64,000 bases of DNA, taken from positions 1 through 64,000 of the forward strand of contig SFFJ01000002.1 of NCBI GenBank assembly GCA_004557855.1, in the 5' to 3' direction. The notes under the pieces are model-generated. The model had not been told where the DNA came from. It was given only the letters and a program-made list of their open reading frames with translations, and did not search any database. Source of the DNA: Oscillospiraceae bacterium. Its GTDB lineage: Bacteria > Bacillota > Clostridia > Oscillospirales > Ruminococcaceae. Below, in pieces: positions 15,044 to 24,305 of the stretch (the stretch's first letter is position 1; each line of letters begins with the position of its first letter). The position numbers and the translations under genes are program-made.

Positions 15044-17176
15044 ATGGCTGATAACCGCTACAATGTGGACGATATCCTGCGGGAAGTAAAGGAAAAACGC
15101 GACCGGGAGGAGCGTGCCGCCCAAACGGGCAAACGGCCGCCTGCCACCCCGGAGGACCTGCTGCGCCAACTGGACGCCGCAGGCGCCGGCCTTTCCGGGG
15201 CGAAGCCCGCCCCGCAGAAACCGAAATGCGAGGAGCCGAAACGGGAGGAGCCGAAACGGGAGCAGCCGACCCCGGCCGAGCTGCTGCAAAAGGCCGAACC
15301 GCCGGCCGCCCCCGCCCCGAAGCCCGAGCCGGAATTCAAGTGGGAGGAGCCGCAGCAGCCGGAGCCCGAGCTGCAGCCGGAGGAATGGCTGCCGCCTCAA
15401 CCGGAAAAGACCGCCCCCGCCCCCGAAAGCCGTCCCGCAGCCAAGCCAAAGGCGCCGCTGTGGGAGGCCTCCGCTGCCCGCAAGCGGGCCGAAACGGTGA
15501 TGCAGTCGCTGAAAAAGCGGCAGCGGGGCCTTGCCGTCACCCTTATCATCAATCTCATCATGCTGGCAGGGGTCGTCTATCTGGCGCTGGCGCCGGTGTA
15601 CCACCTGCTGCTCCCCGGCGCACTGGCGACCACCGCCTACCTGCGCCTGCGGCTGATGGTGGGGCTTACCGCCCTTTCCGCCCTGTGCTGCGGCGGAACC
15701 CTCGGCAACGGCTTTCTGGCGCTGTTCCCCGGCCGCCAAAGCAACGACGCCTATGTGACCCTTACCGTTTTCGCCTGCCTTTTGCAGGGCAGCTTCATGT
15801 CGGCGCAGCCCGACCTGCTGGCGCAGTACGGGAACAATATCTTCCTGCCGCTGGCCGCCCTCATCCTCTTCTTTAATACCTGGGGCAAACTGGTGAAAAA
15901 CGCCCGCCAGCGGGAAAGCTGCCGTGCCATGGCCGCCCTGCGTCCCGTGGCCTGCCGCACCCTGCCGCAAAGCCGCCTGACCGAATGGGCCCGGAGCCTG
16001 CCGGAGCAGCCCGAAAAGACGGTGACGCTGGACGACGCCGGTCTGCCGGAGGATGCCGAGGCCGTGCTGGAGGAAACCGGCATGACCGAGAGCATCAGCG
16101 GGGTGCTGGCGCCCATTACCATACTGGCCGCCGTTGTAATGGCCGTGCTGGAATATTTCCTTGCCAAGGGCACCGTCTTTGAGGCGGTCACCGTCTTTAC
16201 CTCGGCGCTGTGCATCACCTCGCCGCTGGCGGCCACCCTGGGCAGCCATATGCCGCTGCGCAGCGCCAATGAAGCGCTGGGACGGTGGCGTGCCAACCTG
16301 CTGAACGAGGACGCGGTGGAGGAGCTGTGCGATACCGACGGCGTCCTGCTGCGGGGCAGCGACCTGTTCCCCGGCGGCAGCATCACCCTGCACGGCATCA
16401 GGACCTTTGAAAAGAAGCCCATCGACGAAGCGATACTGAACGCCGCCAGCGTGCTGTGCAGCGTGGATAATTCCCTCACCGGCATTTTCCGCGGGATGAT
16501 CACCAACGAAAAGAACCTGAAGCCGGTGGAAAGCGTCACCTGCGAGGAGGGCAAGGGCCTTTCCGCATGGGTGGACGGCGGCCGGGTGCTCATCGGCAAC
16601 CGCAGCCTGCTGCTGGCCCACGGCGTGGCCGTGCCGACTTTGGAGGTCGAGACCGGGTTCCTCGCCGAGGGCAAGGAGCTTTTGTACCTCTCCAATTTCG
16701 GCAGTCTTTCGGCGGGGTTTGTCATCAGCTACCACGCCGATAAGCAGCTGAAGACCCAGCTGCGGGAGCTGGAAAAGGCGGGCATCGCCCTGATGGTATA
16801 CACCACCGACCCCAATATCACCCCCGGCCGGGTGGCGCAGGTGTACGGCCTGCAGGAGGAAAACATCCACATGGTGCCGGCCGCCCTGCAGCGGGAGGCC
16901 GAAGCGGCGCTGGACGGCACCGGCGAAACGGCCGCCGAGATGGTAAGCGGCAGCATGGCGGGCAGTCTGCACAGCCTGCTTTCCGCCCAGCGGGAGCACG
17001 GCCTTGCCAGGGCCGTCAGCGTGCTGCTGGTTTTAAGCGTGCTCATCGGCTTTGCCCTGATCACCTTGCTGGCCTATTCCGGGGCGCTGAACCGGGTGAC
17101 CTGGTGGGTGCTGGGCGCCTACCAGCTGCTGTGGCTCGTTCCTACGGTGCTGCTGGGGCTGCTCCGCAAAAAATAA
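15044..17176 (+). CDS. Degenerate P-type-ATPase-like membrane protein
   Basis: A 710-residue protein. Residues 1 to about 145 are cytoplasmic, Pro/Glu/Lys-rich and start with YNVDDILREVKEKRDREE. Several membrane segments follow (about 165 to 290, 345 to 400 and 650 to 705). Between them is a region resembling the P and N domains of P1-type ATPases: GKGLSAWVDGGRVLIGNRSL matches the N-domain signature. The phosphorylation motif expected as DKTGT reads DTDGV, and the usual TGDN is replaced by YTTDPN. Ion pumping is therefore doubtful. It could be a regulatory or scaffold paralogue. RBS GCGGAGGG. Confidence 0.7.
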   Translation: MADNRYNVDDILREVKEKRDREERAAQTGKRPPATPEDLLRQLDAAGAGLSGAKPAPQKPKCEEPKREEPKREQPTPAELLQKAEPPAAPAPKPEPEFKWEEPQQPEPELQPEEWLPPQPEKTAPAPESRPAAKPKAPLWEASAARKRAETVMQSLKKRQRGLAVTLIINLIMLAGVVYLALAPVYHLLLPGALATTAYLRLRLMVGLTALSALCCGGTLGNGFLALFPGRQSNDAYVTLTVFACLLQGSFMSAQPDLLAQYGNNIFLPLAALILFFNTWGKLVKNARQRESCRAMAALRPVACRTLPQSRLTEWARSLPEQPEKTVTLDDAGLPEDAEAVLEETGMTESISGVLAPITILAAVVMAVLEYFLAKGTVFEAVTVFTSALCITSPLAATLGSHMPLRSANEALGRWRANLLNEDAVEELCDTDGVLLRGSDLFPGGSITLHGIRTFEKKPIDEAILNAASVLCSVDNSLTGIFRGMITNEKNLKPVESVTCEEGKGLSAWVDGGRVLIGNRSLLLAHGVAVPTLEVETGFLAEGKELLYLSNFGSLSAGFVISYHADKQLKTQLRELEKAGIALMVYTTDPNITPGRVAQVYGLQEENIHMVPAALQREAEAALDGTGETAAEMVSGSMAGSLHSLLSAQREHGLARAVSVLLVLSVLIGFALITLLAYSGALNRVTWWVLGAYQLLWLVPTVLLGLLRKK

Positions 17177-17194
17177 AACCGAGACCCCTTGCAG

Positions 17195-17222
17195 CGGGAG
17201 CCCCTCCGGGGCTCCCGTTTTT
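17195..17222 (+). terminator. Terminator after the P-type-ATPase-like gene
   Basis: A perfect 10-bp stem closed by a TCC triloop and followed by TTTTT. Confidence 0.85.
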
Positions 17223-17229
17223 GCCGCGC

Positions 17230-17348
17230 GCAGGCCCGCCAAACGGCCCGCCGGGGAAGCCGGGGCCGGGCCCCGGCGGGGCGGCGAAGCCGCCCGCGGC
17301 CGTCCGCAGGACGGCTGGCCCGGCGGGCCGGGAAAGCCCGGGGCCTGC
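17230..17348 (+). repeat. Composite palindromic element T
   Basis: An 8-bp outer stem (17230 to 17237 with 17341 to 17348) encloses a second 9-bp stem (17245 to 17253 with 17321 to 17329) and three hairpins (at about 17259, 17280 and 17299), two closed by GAA and GCA. It resembles the cloverleaf family but is less regular. Confidence 0.65.
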
Positions 17349-17456
17349 CCCCCCAAACGGGCCGAAAATGCGCCATTTGGCTCCAAAATCAGCAATTAGC
17401 ACAAAATACCGCAGAGTATTTCGGCAAAGCGCCGTGGAGATTACCATCGTTTTTTA

Positions 17457-17485
17457 TTGCGAAAAACCGGGCGAAAAGGTATAAT
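17457..17485 (+). promoter_or_regulatory. Promoter of the EF-G-like gene
   Basis: TTGCGA and TATAAT are separated by 17 bases. Confidence 0.75.
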
Positions 17486-17545
17486 TGTTCTGTAATGCGT
17501 CTTTCAGGAGCCGCGACTCAAAGATTGAAAGGGGAAATCCTAACT

Positions 17546-19615
17546 ATGAAACAGTACACCGCGGATAAGATCCGTAATGTAGCTTTAGCAGGTCACAGCA
17601 GCGCCGGCAAAACCAGCCTGGCAGAGATGCTGCTGTTCAAATCCGGCGCCACCGACCGTCTGGGCAAAATCGCCGACGGCAATACCGTATGCGACTTCGA
17701 TCCCGAGGAGATCAAGCGTCAGGTATCGGTCAGCTCCGCCATTGCGCCCTTCGATTGGAACGGCGTAAAGATCAACCTGCTGGATACCCCCGGTATGTTC
17801 GATTTCGCCGCCGGCGTTTCGGAGGGCATCCGTGCCGCCGAGACGGTGCTTTTGGTCGTTTCCGCCAAGGACGGCGTGGGCGTCGGCACCGAAAAGGCCT
17901 ACCGTCTGGCCACCCGCATGAATAAATCCAAGGCATTCTTCATCAATAAGCTGGATGTGGAGCACGCCGATTTCTATAAGACCTTCGAGGGCATCAAGGA
18001 AGTGTTCGGCAATTCCGTCTGCCCCGTCATCATCCCCCACATGGAGGGCGATGCCGTCGATTGCTACATCGACCTGGTGGATGATAAGGCCTATAAGTTC
18101 GACCCCAAGGCCAATAAGCTCAATGAGATTGCCATCCCCGCCGCCGCTGCCGACCGCATCGAGGAGATGAAGATGGCGCTGAATGAAGCCGTGGCCGAGA
18201 CCGACGATGAGCTCATGGAGAAGTTCTTCATGGAGGAGCCCTTCACCAAGGAGGAGATCCAGAAGGGCATCGCCGCCGGCGTAAAGAGCGGCACCATCGC
18301 TCCCGTATTCTGCGGCAGCGCCGCCACCGGCTCCGGCAGCCAGGTCCTCATGGATGCCATCGTTCACTTCCTGCCCAGCGCCGCCGACGGCTGCTGTGAG
18401 GAGACCGTCGAGGGTGAGACCGTCAAGTGCGATCCCGATGCCCCCGAGGCCGCTTTCGTCTTCAAGACCGTTGCCGACCCCTTCGTCGGCAAGCTGTCCT
18501 TCGTCAAGGTCATCACCGGCAAGCTGGCCGCCGGCATGACCCCCGTAAATGCCAGAACCGGCGAGCCGGAGCGTCTGGGCAAGCTGCTGTGCTGCCGCGG
18601 CAAAAAGCAGGATGAGGTTGACGCCATCTGTGCCGGTGATATCGGCGCCGTGACCAAGCTTTCCAATGCCGTGACCGGCGATACCCTTTGCGATGCCAAG
18701 CGCGTCATCTCCTTCAAGCCCACCGAGTTCCAGGCTCCCTGCCTCTCGATGGCCATTGTGCTGAAGGGCAAGGGCGATGAGGCCAAGATCGCCGGTGCCA
18801 TGCAGCGCCTGATCGAGGAGGACCCCTGCATCGGCTTCGAGAATAACGTCGAGACCAAGCAGCAGGTCATCTCCGGCCTGGGCGAACAGCATCTGGACGT
18901 CGTCGTTTCCAAGCTCAAGTCCAAGTTCGGCATCGATGTGGGTCTGGTGAAGCCCCGCGTCGCCTACCGTGAGACCATCCGCAAGAAGGTCCGTGTTCAG
19001 GGCAAGCATAAGAAGCAGTCCGGCGGCCACGGCCAGTACGGTGATGTCTGGATCGAGTTTGAGCCCTGCGACAGCGACTCCCTCGTCTTCGAGGAGAAGG
19101 TCGTCGGCGGCTCCGTCCCCAAGAACTTCTTCCCGGCCGTTGAAAAGGGCCTGCAGGACTGCGTTTCCCGCGGCATGATCGCCGGTTATCCCGTCGTCGG
19201 CCTCAAGGCGATCCTGGTCGATGGCTCCTATCACCCCGTAGATTCCAACGAAATGGCGTTCAAGACCGCCGCTTCTCTGGCTTATAAGGCCGGTCTGCCC
19301 CAAGCCAACCCCGTCATCCTCGAGCCCATCGGCACCCTGAAGGTTCAGGTTCCCGCCGCCAACATGGGCGATATCAACTCCGAGCTTTCCAAGCGCCGTG
19401 GCCGTATGCTGGGCATGAACCCCGCCGAGGACGGCCTGCAGGAGATCGAGGCAGAGGTCCCGATGAGCGAAATGTTCGATTTCCCCACCGCCCTGCGTTC
19501 CATCACCCAGGGCCGCGGCTCCTTCACCCTGACCTTCGCGCACTATGAGCAGCTGCCCAAGGAAAAAGAGGCCGAGGTCATCGCTGAAGCCAAGAGCATG
19601 ATGGAAGAGGAATAA
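17546..19615 (+). CDS. Elongation factor G-like GTPase (EF-G paralogue)
   Basis: A 689-residue translational GTPase with the full EF-G domain order. The P-loop is AGHSSAGKTS rather than the AHIDAGKTT of canonical EF-G; switch/G3 is DTPGMFDF and G4 is NKLDV. Domain IV has GGHGQYGDVWIEFEPC and SVPKNFFPAVEKG. The altered P-loop and domain IV place it with the EF-G2-like paralogues, whose role is less clear than that of the main translocase. The start at 17546 follows AAAGGGGA. It is monocistronic between a strong promoter and a terminator. Confidence 0.88.
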   Translation: MKQYTADKIRNVALAGHSSAGKTSLAEMLLFKSGATDRLGKIADGNTVCDFDPEEIKRQVSVSSAIAPFDWNGVKINLLDTPGMFDFAAGVSEGIRAAETVLLVVSAKDGVGVGTEKAYRLATRMNKSKAFFINKLDVEHADFYKTFEGIKEVFGNSVCPVIIPHMEGDAVDCYIDLVDDKAYKFDPKANKLNEIAIPAAAADRIEEMKMALNEAVAETDDELMEKFFMEEPFTKEEIQKGIAAGVKSGTIAPVFCGSAATGSGSQVLMDAIVHFLPSAADGCCEETVEGETVKCDPDAPEAAFVFKTVADPFVGKLSFVKVITGKLAAGMTPVNARTGEPERLGKLLCCRGKKQDEVDAICAGDIGAVTKLSNAVTGDTLCDAKRVISFKPTEFQAPCLSMAIVLKGKGDEAKIAGAMQRLIEEDPCIGFENNVETKQQVISGLGEQHLDVVVSKLKSKFGIDVGLVKPRVAYRETIRKKVRVQGKHKKQSGGHGQYGDVWIEFEPCDSDSLVFEEKVVGGSVPKNFFPAVEKGLQDCVSRGMIAGYPVVGLKAILVDGSYHPVDSNEMAFKTAASLAYKAGLPQANPVILEPIGTLKVQVPAANMGDINSELSKRRGRMLGMNPAEDGLQEIEAEVPMSEMFDFPTALRSITQGRGSFTLTFAHYEQLPKEKEAEVIAEAKSMMEEE

Positions 19616-19638
19616 AAAACCCACCGACCAATGCTTTC

Positions 19639-19681
19639 AGCGGCGGGCGGGCCCCCAACCGGGTCCGTCCGCTGCTTTTTT
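19639..19681 (+). terminator. Terminator of the EF-G-like gene
   Basis: A long GC-rich stem (AGCGG with CCGCT, and GGGCCC with GGGTCC inside) followed by GCTTTTTT. Confidence 0.8.
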
Positions 19682-19789
19682 GCGGTGCTGCAATTTCCCA
19701 AGGGGATATCCCCCCGCAAACCCGCCCCGCCCCTGCCATAAATCCCGCCGCTGCTGCATAAAGTGGTAGCAGCGGAAAGGAGTGGGATT

Positions 19790-20260
19790 ATGGGTTATCA
19801 TTCGGTACGGCTGCGCAGGGGCAGCGTGTTGGGGTTTGCGGTTTTGCTGGTGGCGGCGGTGATGGGCACAGTGCTTCTGACCGGGACCCGGCCGGCGGTG
19901 CTGCCGGCGTGGAGTCTGTTCCGCAAGGGCATCCCCGGCGGGGAGGAAAGCCAGCGCATCGAGTTTTTGCAAAAGCACGGCTGGGAGGCCGAGCTGCCCG
20001 CCATCAGTGAGCAGGAGGTCACCATTCCCGCCGAATGGGACGAAACCTACACCGGCTATGCATCGCTTCAGCAGGCGCAGGGCTTCAACCTGGAACGGCT
20101 GCGGGGCAGGCAGGTGACGGAATACACCTACCACATCACCAACTACCCCGAAAAGGACGATGTGGCGGCGCATCTGCTGGTGTATCAGGGGAAGATCGTC
20201 GGGGCGGACCTGTGCGATATGCAGCAGGGCGGCTTCTGCACGGCGGTGCTGCCGGGATAA
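19790..20260 (+). CDS. DUF4830 membrane-anchored protein
   Basis: A 156-residue protein with one N-terminal membrane anchor (SVLGFAVLLVAAVMGTVLLT) and an extracytoplasmic DUF4830 domain: RIEFLQKHGWEAE, then EVTIPAEWDETYTGY, QGFNLERLRGRQVTEYTYHI, HLLVYQGKIVGADLC. The domain is common in Clostridia and has no known function. The start at 19790 follows GGAAAGGAG. The next gene begins 69 bases downstream. Confidence 0.8.
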   Translation: MGYHSVRLRRGSVLGFAVLLVAAVMGTVLLTGTRPAVLPAWSLFRKGIPGGEESQRIEFLQKHGWEAELPAISEQEVTIPAEWDETYTGYASLQQAQGFNLERLRGRQVTEYTYHITNYPEKDDVAAHLLVYQGKIVGADLCDMQQGGFCTAVLPG

Positions 20261-20265
20261 AATGC

Positions 20266-20297
20266 GGGCGGGGCGGTTGCGTACCGCCCCCCTTTGC
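20266..20297 (+). terminator. Hairpin after the DUF4830 gene
   Basis: GGGGCGGT/ACCGCCCC stem with a short T run; a weak or partial terminator. Confidence 0.45.
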
Positions 20298-20329
20298 TGT
20301 TACAATAGGGAAAGAAAGGGGGCGGCGGC

Positions 20330-21040
20330 ATGGAACGTCTGGACAAGCTGCTGGCATCACAGGGGATGCTTTCCCGGCGGGAGGTGAAGGAGCTCATCGC
20401 CCGGGGCCGGGTGACGGTGGACGGCCGGGTGGAAAAGCGCCCGGAGCGCAAGGTCACCGGGGAGGAGCAGATCACGGTGGCGGGGGAGCCGCTGCGGGTG
20501 CAGCGCACGCTTACCCTGATGCTGCACAAGCCGCAGGGCTATGTTTCCGCTGCGCGGGATGCCCGTGACAAAACGGTGCTGGAGCTGGTACCGCCGGAAT
20601 ACCGCCGCAAGGAGCTGTTCCCGGCGGGGCGGCTGGATAAGGACACCACCGGGCTGATGATCCTGACCGATGACGGTGCGCTGGCGCACGAAATACTGGC
20701 TCCCAAAAAGCACGTGCCGAAGCAGTACCGGGTCACCATCGATGTGCCGATGACCGAGGAGATGGTGCGGCGCTTCGCCGAGGGTATCCGGCTGAAGGAC
20801 GGCGTCTGCCGCCCGGCGGAGCTGACCCTTGAGGGGGAACATACCGGCGTGGTGACGTTGCGGGAGGGGCGGTATCATCAAATCAAGCGGATGTTCGGGT
20901 GCTGCGGCGGGACGGTAACGGCGCTGCACCGGCTCTCGATGGGGGCGCTGCGGCTGGATGAGGGGCTGGCGCCGGGGGAGTGCCGCCCGCTTACCGAGGA
21001 GGAGCTTTTGCTGCTGCGGCGGCAGGAGCTGCCGGAATAG
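20330..21040 (+). CDS. rsuA: RsuA-family 16S rRNA pseudouridine synthase
   Basis: A 236-residue enzyme isomerising a uridine in rRNA, by family U516 of 16S rRNA. The N-terminal S4 domain is RLDKLLASQGMLSRREVKEL. The catalytic motif is FPAGRLDKDTTGLMILTDDG with Asp in GRLD. The RsuA/RluB C-terminal motif REGRYHQIKRMFG follows. Family members with this layout can target 16S or 23S rRNA, so the exact position is inferred. RBS AAAGGGGGCGG; the gene overlaps nothing. Confidence 0.85.
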   Translation: MERLDKLLASQGMLSRREVKELIARGRVTVDGRVEKRPERKVTGEEQITVAGEPLRVQRTLTLMLHKPQGYVSAARDARDKTVLELVPPEYRRKELFPAGRLDKDTTGLMILTDDGALAHEILAPKKHVPKQYRVTIDVPMTEEMVRRFAEGIRLKDGVCRPAELTLEGEHTGVVTLREGRYHQIKRMFGCCGGTVTALHRLSMGALRLDEGLAPGECRPLTEEELLLLRRQELPE

Positions 21041-21050
21041 CGCCGGGCAG

Positions 21051-21090
21051 GCAGCCTTTTCCGGGGCAGGAAGGGGCTGCTTTTCTTTTT
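21051..21090 (+). terminator. Terminator of rsuA
   Basis: GCAGCC/GGCTGC stem with an inner TTCC/GGAA extension, followed by TTTTCTTTTT. Confidence 0.8.
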
Positions 21091-21463
21091 GGCAGGTTGC
21101 ACCAAGGACCGAAAATCTTCGGTCGGCCGTCACCGGGAGGACACGGAATATTCATATTTTTATGGTAAATTAAGACGAGCCCGCAGCAAGCGGCGGGGCT
21201 TCCTTTGTGCAAAATGATGGAGCCGGTTTCCCTCATTTTGTGCCGGAGGCGCCGCTGCCGCCCTATATTTTGGGTGTTAGGTGCCGGATTTGACAAGAAT
21301 GGACCCCATAAACTGATGATATTCACCAAAGAAAATCTGCCATTTTCAAAGAAAATAGCAGAAAACTGTTGCATTTGCACAAAATATTCGGTAAAATAAA
21401 AGTGATCATTCATCACAGACTGTATGTGACAGCAAATTTTTGCGAAAGTAGAGGGGTAGTTTT
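21091..21463 (+). promoter_or_regulatory. Intergenic region with promoter of the CdaR-like gene
   Basis: No gene is seen. The left half has two small GC hairpins. The right half is AT-rich and holds TTGCAT (21369) and TAAAAT (21392) separated by 17 bases, leading to the gene at 21464. Confidence 0.65.
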
Positions 21464-22549
21464 ATGTCGAACCGTTTGTTCCAGGGGCTGATTTATCAGA
21501 TGCGCGACACCGTGGACCGCATGATCGGCGTGATCGAGGAAAGCTCCACCATCATTGCCTGCAGCGATCTTTCCAGGATCGGAGAGCCGTTCGATTTTGT
21601 GGTGCCGGATATCGGCGAAAACAACGAGCTGTTTGTGCGTGACGGCATCACCTTCAAGCCCTTCGGCACCAAGATGAAGTCGGAGTATGCGGTGTTTGTG
21701 GCCGGTGCCGATGACCTGGCCGCCAAGATGTGCGGTGTCTTGGCCATCTCTCTTTCCAGCATCAAGCAGTATTACGATGAAAAATACGACCGCGGCAACT
21801 TCATCAAGAATATCATCCTGGATAACATCCTGCCCGGTGATATTTTTGCCAAGGCAAGAGAGCTGCACTTTGCCACCGAGGCCAGCCGCGCGGTGCTGCT
21901 GGTGCGGGTGCAGGCCAACAGCAGCGTTTCCGCCTTTGATGTGGTGCAGAACCTGTTCCCCGATAAGCAGAAGGACTTTGTCTTTAATGTCAGCGAGACC
22001 GATATCGTGCTGGTGAAGGAGGTAAAGCCCGGCGTGGAGGGCAAGGACCTGGAAAAGCTGGCCCGTTCCATCGTGGATACCCTGGGCGGCGAATTCTACA
22101 CCAAGGCGCAGGTCGGCATCGGCAGCGTCATCGAGGGCATCAAGGATCTGGCCCGTTCCTTCCGGGAGGCGCAGGCTGCCCTGGAGGTCGGCAAGGTATT
22201 CGATACCGAAAAGCTCATTGTCAGCTATGATAATCTCGGCATCGCCCGCATCATCTACCAGCTGCCCACCACCCTGTGCGAGCAGTACCTGCGGGAGGTG
22301 TTCAAGAAGGGCTCCATCGAAAACCTTGACCACGAAACCCTGTTCACCATCCAGAAGTTCTTCGAGAATAACCTCAATGTTTCCGAGACCAGCCGCAAGC
22401 TGTTCGTCCACCGCAATACGCTGGTGTACCGGCTGGAAAAGATCAAAAAGCTGACCGGGCTGGATCTGCGGGAATTTGACCACGCCATCATCTTCAAGGT
22501 GGCACTGATGGTGAAGAAGTACCTGACGGCGAACCCCGTCAAATATTAA
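21464..22549 (+). CDS. CdaR/PucR-family transcriptional regulator
   Basis: A 361-residue protein ending in the PucR-type HTH: NVSETSRKLFVHRNTLVYRLEKIKKLTGLDL. A GGDEF-like CdaR domain lies in the middle (about 130 to 260: SRAVLLVRVQANSSVSAF, then TDIVLVKEV). The N-terminal part is probably a sensory region. Family members respond to small metabolites such as sugar acids or purines, but nothing nearby indicates the ligand. It sits 61 bases upstream of ftsE without a clear terminator, so some read-through into the division operon is possible. Confidence 0.85.
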   Translation: MSNRLFQGLIYQMRDTVDRMIGVIEESSTIIACSDLSRIGEPFDFVVPDIGENNELFVRDGITFKPFGTKMKSEYAVFVAGADDLAAKMCGVLAISLSSIKQYYDEKYDRGNFIKNIILDNILPGDIFAKARELHFATEASRAVLLVRVQANSSVSAFDVVQNLFPDKQKDFVFNVSETDIVLVKEVKPGVEGKDLEKLARSIVDTLGGEFYTKAQVGIGSVIEGIKDLARSFREAQAALEVGKVFDTEKLIVSYDNLGIARIIYQLPTTLCEQYLREVFKKGSIENLDHETLFTIQKFFENNLNVSETSRKLFVHRNTLVYRLEKIKKLTGLDLREFDHAIIFKVALMVKKYLTANPVKY

Positions 22550-22610
22550 GTCCGACTGACACCGAAGGATTCGACCCGATATCCTATCAGCAAAAAGGCG
22601 GTGAATCCCT

Positions 22611-23288
22611 TTGATCGATCTGCAAGGAGTTACCAAGACCTACCCCAACGGCGTCTGCGCGCTGGACGGGGTGGATCTACATATCGAAAAAGGCGAGTTT
22701 GTCTTTGTGGTGGGTCATTCCGGCGCGGGAAAAAGCACCCTCATCAAAACGCTGCTGCGGGAGGAAGTCCCTACCGCGGGCGAGGTGACGGTGAACGGCC
22801 GGGACCTCATCCGGATGAAGCAGCGGGAGATCCCCTATTTCCGCCGCACCATCGGGGTGGTGTTCCAGGATTTCCGGCTCATCCCCACCATGACGGTTTT
22901 TGATAACGTAGCCTTTGCCCTTCAGGTAACGGGCGTTCCGCGGCGGTTTATCCGGCGGCGGGTGCCCTATATCCTTAACCTGCTGGGGCTGGATGAAAAG
23001 TACAAGCACTATCCCCCGGAGCTTTCCGGCGGTGAGCAGCAGCGTGTGGCGCTGGCCCGTGCCCTTGTCAATAACCCCGACCTGCTGATCGCCGATGAGC
23101 CCACCGGGAATATCGACCCGGAGCTTTCCTACGAGATTGTGGAGCTTCTGGACGAGATCAACAAGACCGGCACCACCATCCTGATGGTGACCCACGAGCA
23201 TGAGCTGGTCAACCGTTTTCACCACAGGACCGTGACGCTGGAAAAGGGCCGCATGATCCGGGATACGGGAGGTACGGCCCATGTTTAA
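22611..23288 (+). CDS. ftsE: Cell division ATP-binding protein FtsE
   Basis: A 225-residue ABC ATPase. It has Walker A GHSGAGKSTLIK, the signature LSGGEQQRVALARAL, Walker B LLIADEPTGNID and the switch His in MVTHEHE. FtsE pairs with FtsX to transmit a signal across the membrane to a peptidoglycan hydrolase. The start is TTG at 22611 behind AAAGGCGGTG. The end overlaps ftsX by eight bases, indicating coupled translation. Confidence 0.95.
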   Translation: MIDLQGVTKTYPNGVCALDGVDLHIEKGEFVFVVGHSGAGKSTLIKTLLREEVPTAGEVTVNGRDLIRMKQREIPYFRRTIGVVFQDFRLIPTMTVFDNVAFALQVTGVPRRFIRRRVPYILNLLGLDEKYKHYPPELSGGEQQRVALARALVNNPDLLIADEPTGNIDPELSYEIVELLDEINKTGTTILMVTHEHELVNRFHHRTVTLEKGRMIRDTGGTAHV

Positions 23289-24192
23289 GAATTCCTTTGG
23301 TTATCTTGTCAAGGAGGGGCTGCGGAACATCCGCGCCAACCGGCAGATGTCGGTGGCCTCCATCGGCGTGCTGATCGCCTGCATGGTGCTGATCGGCGGG
23401 GCGCTGATGCTCTCCTTCAATATCAATTCCCTGATGGGCTATGTCGAAAGCTTCAATGAGGTCGTGGTCTGGATCGATGACGACCTCGGCAGCGCCGGCA
23501 CCGAAATGCTCAAGCAGGAGATAGCAGCCCTGCCCAATATCACCTCCAACCAGTATATCAGCAAGGAGGACGCCCTGAAGGAGCTGGGCGAAACGCTGGG
23601 CAGCCAGAGCTTTTTGGACGGCTTCCAGCAGTACGCCGATGAAAACCCGCTGCCCGCCTCCTTCCGGCTGAAGGTGGATAGCCTGGAAAACCTGCCGGAA
23701 ACGGTGAAAAAGCTGGAGACCCTCCCCGGCGTGGAAAGCGTGGAGTCCAGCAACGAGGTGGCCACCACCCTCATGGGCATCAAGACGGCCATCCATGTGG
23801 CGGGGCTCACCATCGTCACCATTTTGATGGTGGTTTCCATTATCATCATCGCCAATACCGTCCGGGTGACCATCTTCAACCGCCGCCGTGAGATCAACAT
23901 CATGAAGTACGTCGGCGCCACCAATGCCTTTATCCGCTTCCCCTTTTTGGTGGAGGGCATGGTCATCGGGCTGATTTCCGCCCTCATCGCCTTCGGGCTT
24001 TTGTGGGTGGGCACCCACTTCCTGTACCAGTGGGTGGGGCAGTCCGCCAGCGGGTGGCTGCAGCTTGCCTATCAAAGCCTCATTCCCTTCGGCTCCATCG
24101 CCCCGCAGATGCTGCTGGGCTTTGCCGGGGCGGGGGTGCTGTTCGGTATGGTGGGCAGCTTCATCTTCGTCGGGAAATATCTCAAGGTATAA
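23281..24192 (+). CDS. ftsX: Cell division protein FtsX
   Basis: A 303-residue FtsX with the typical layout: a cytoplasmic start (GYLVKEGLRNIRANRQMSVA), TM1 (VASIGVLIACMVLIGGALML), a large extracellular loop, and three C-terminal membrane segments with NRRREINIMKYVGATNAFIR between them. It forms the membrane half of FtsEX and regulates extracytoplasmic hydrolases. The M23 protein directly downstream is the likely partner. Confidence 0.95.
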   Translation: MFKNSFGYLVKEGLRNIRANRQMSVASIGVLIACMVLIGGALMLSFNINSLMGYVESFNEVVVWIDDDLGSAGTEMLKQEIAALPNITSNQYISKEDALKELGETLGSQSFLDGFQQYADENPLPASFRLKVDSLENLPETVKKLETLPGVESVESSNEVATTLMGIKTAIHVAGLTIVTILMVVSIIIIANTVRVTIFNRRREINIMKYVGATNAFIRFPFLVEGMVIGLISALIAFGLLWVGTHFLYQWVGQSASGWLQLAYQSLIPFGSIAPQMLLGFAGAGVLFGMVGSFIFVGKYLKV

Positions 24193-24305
24193 TGCAGTAA
24201 ACCTCCCGCTGCACGGCACTATATAGGGGAGGGCACGACAGCCTGAAGTTTGACAGAGGAACACCCACAGCAGATGTGCAAACGGAAAGGATAAGGCAAA
24301 TACCC

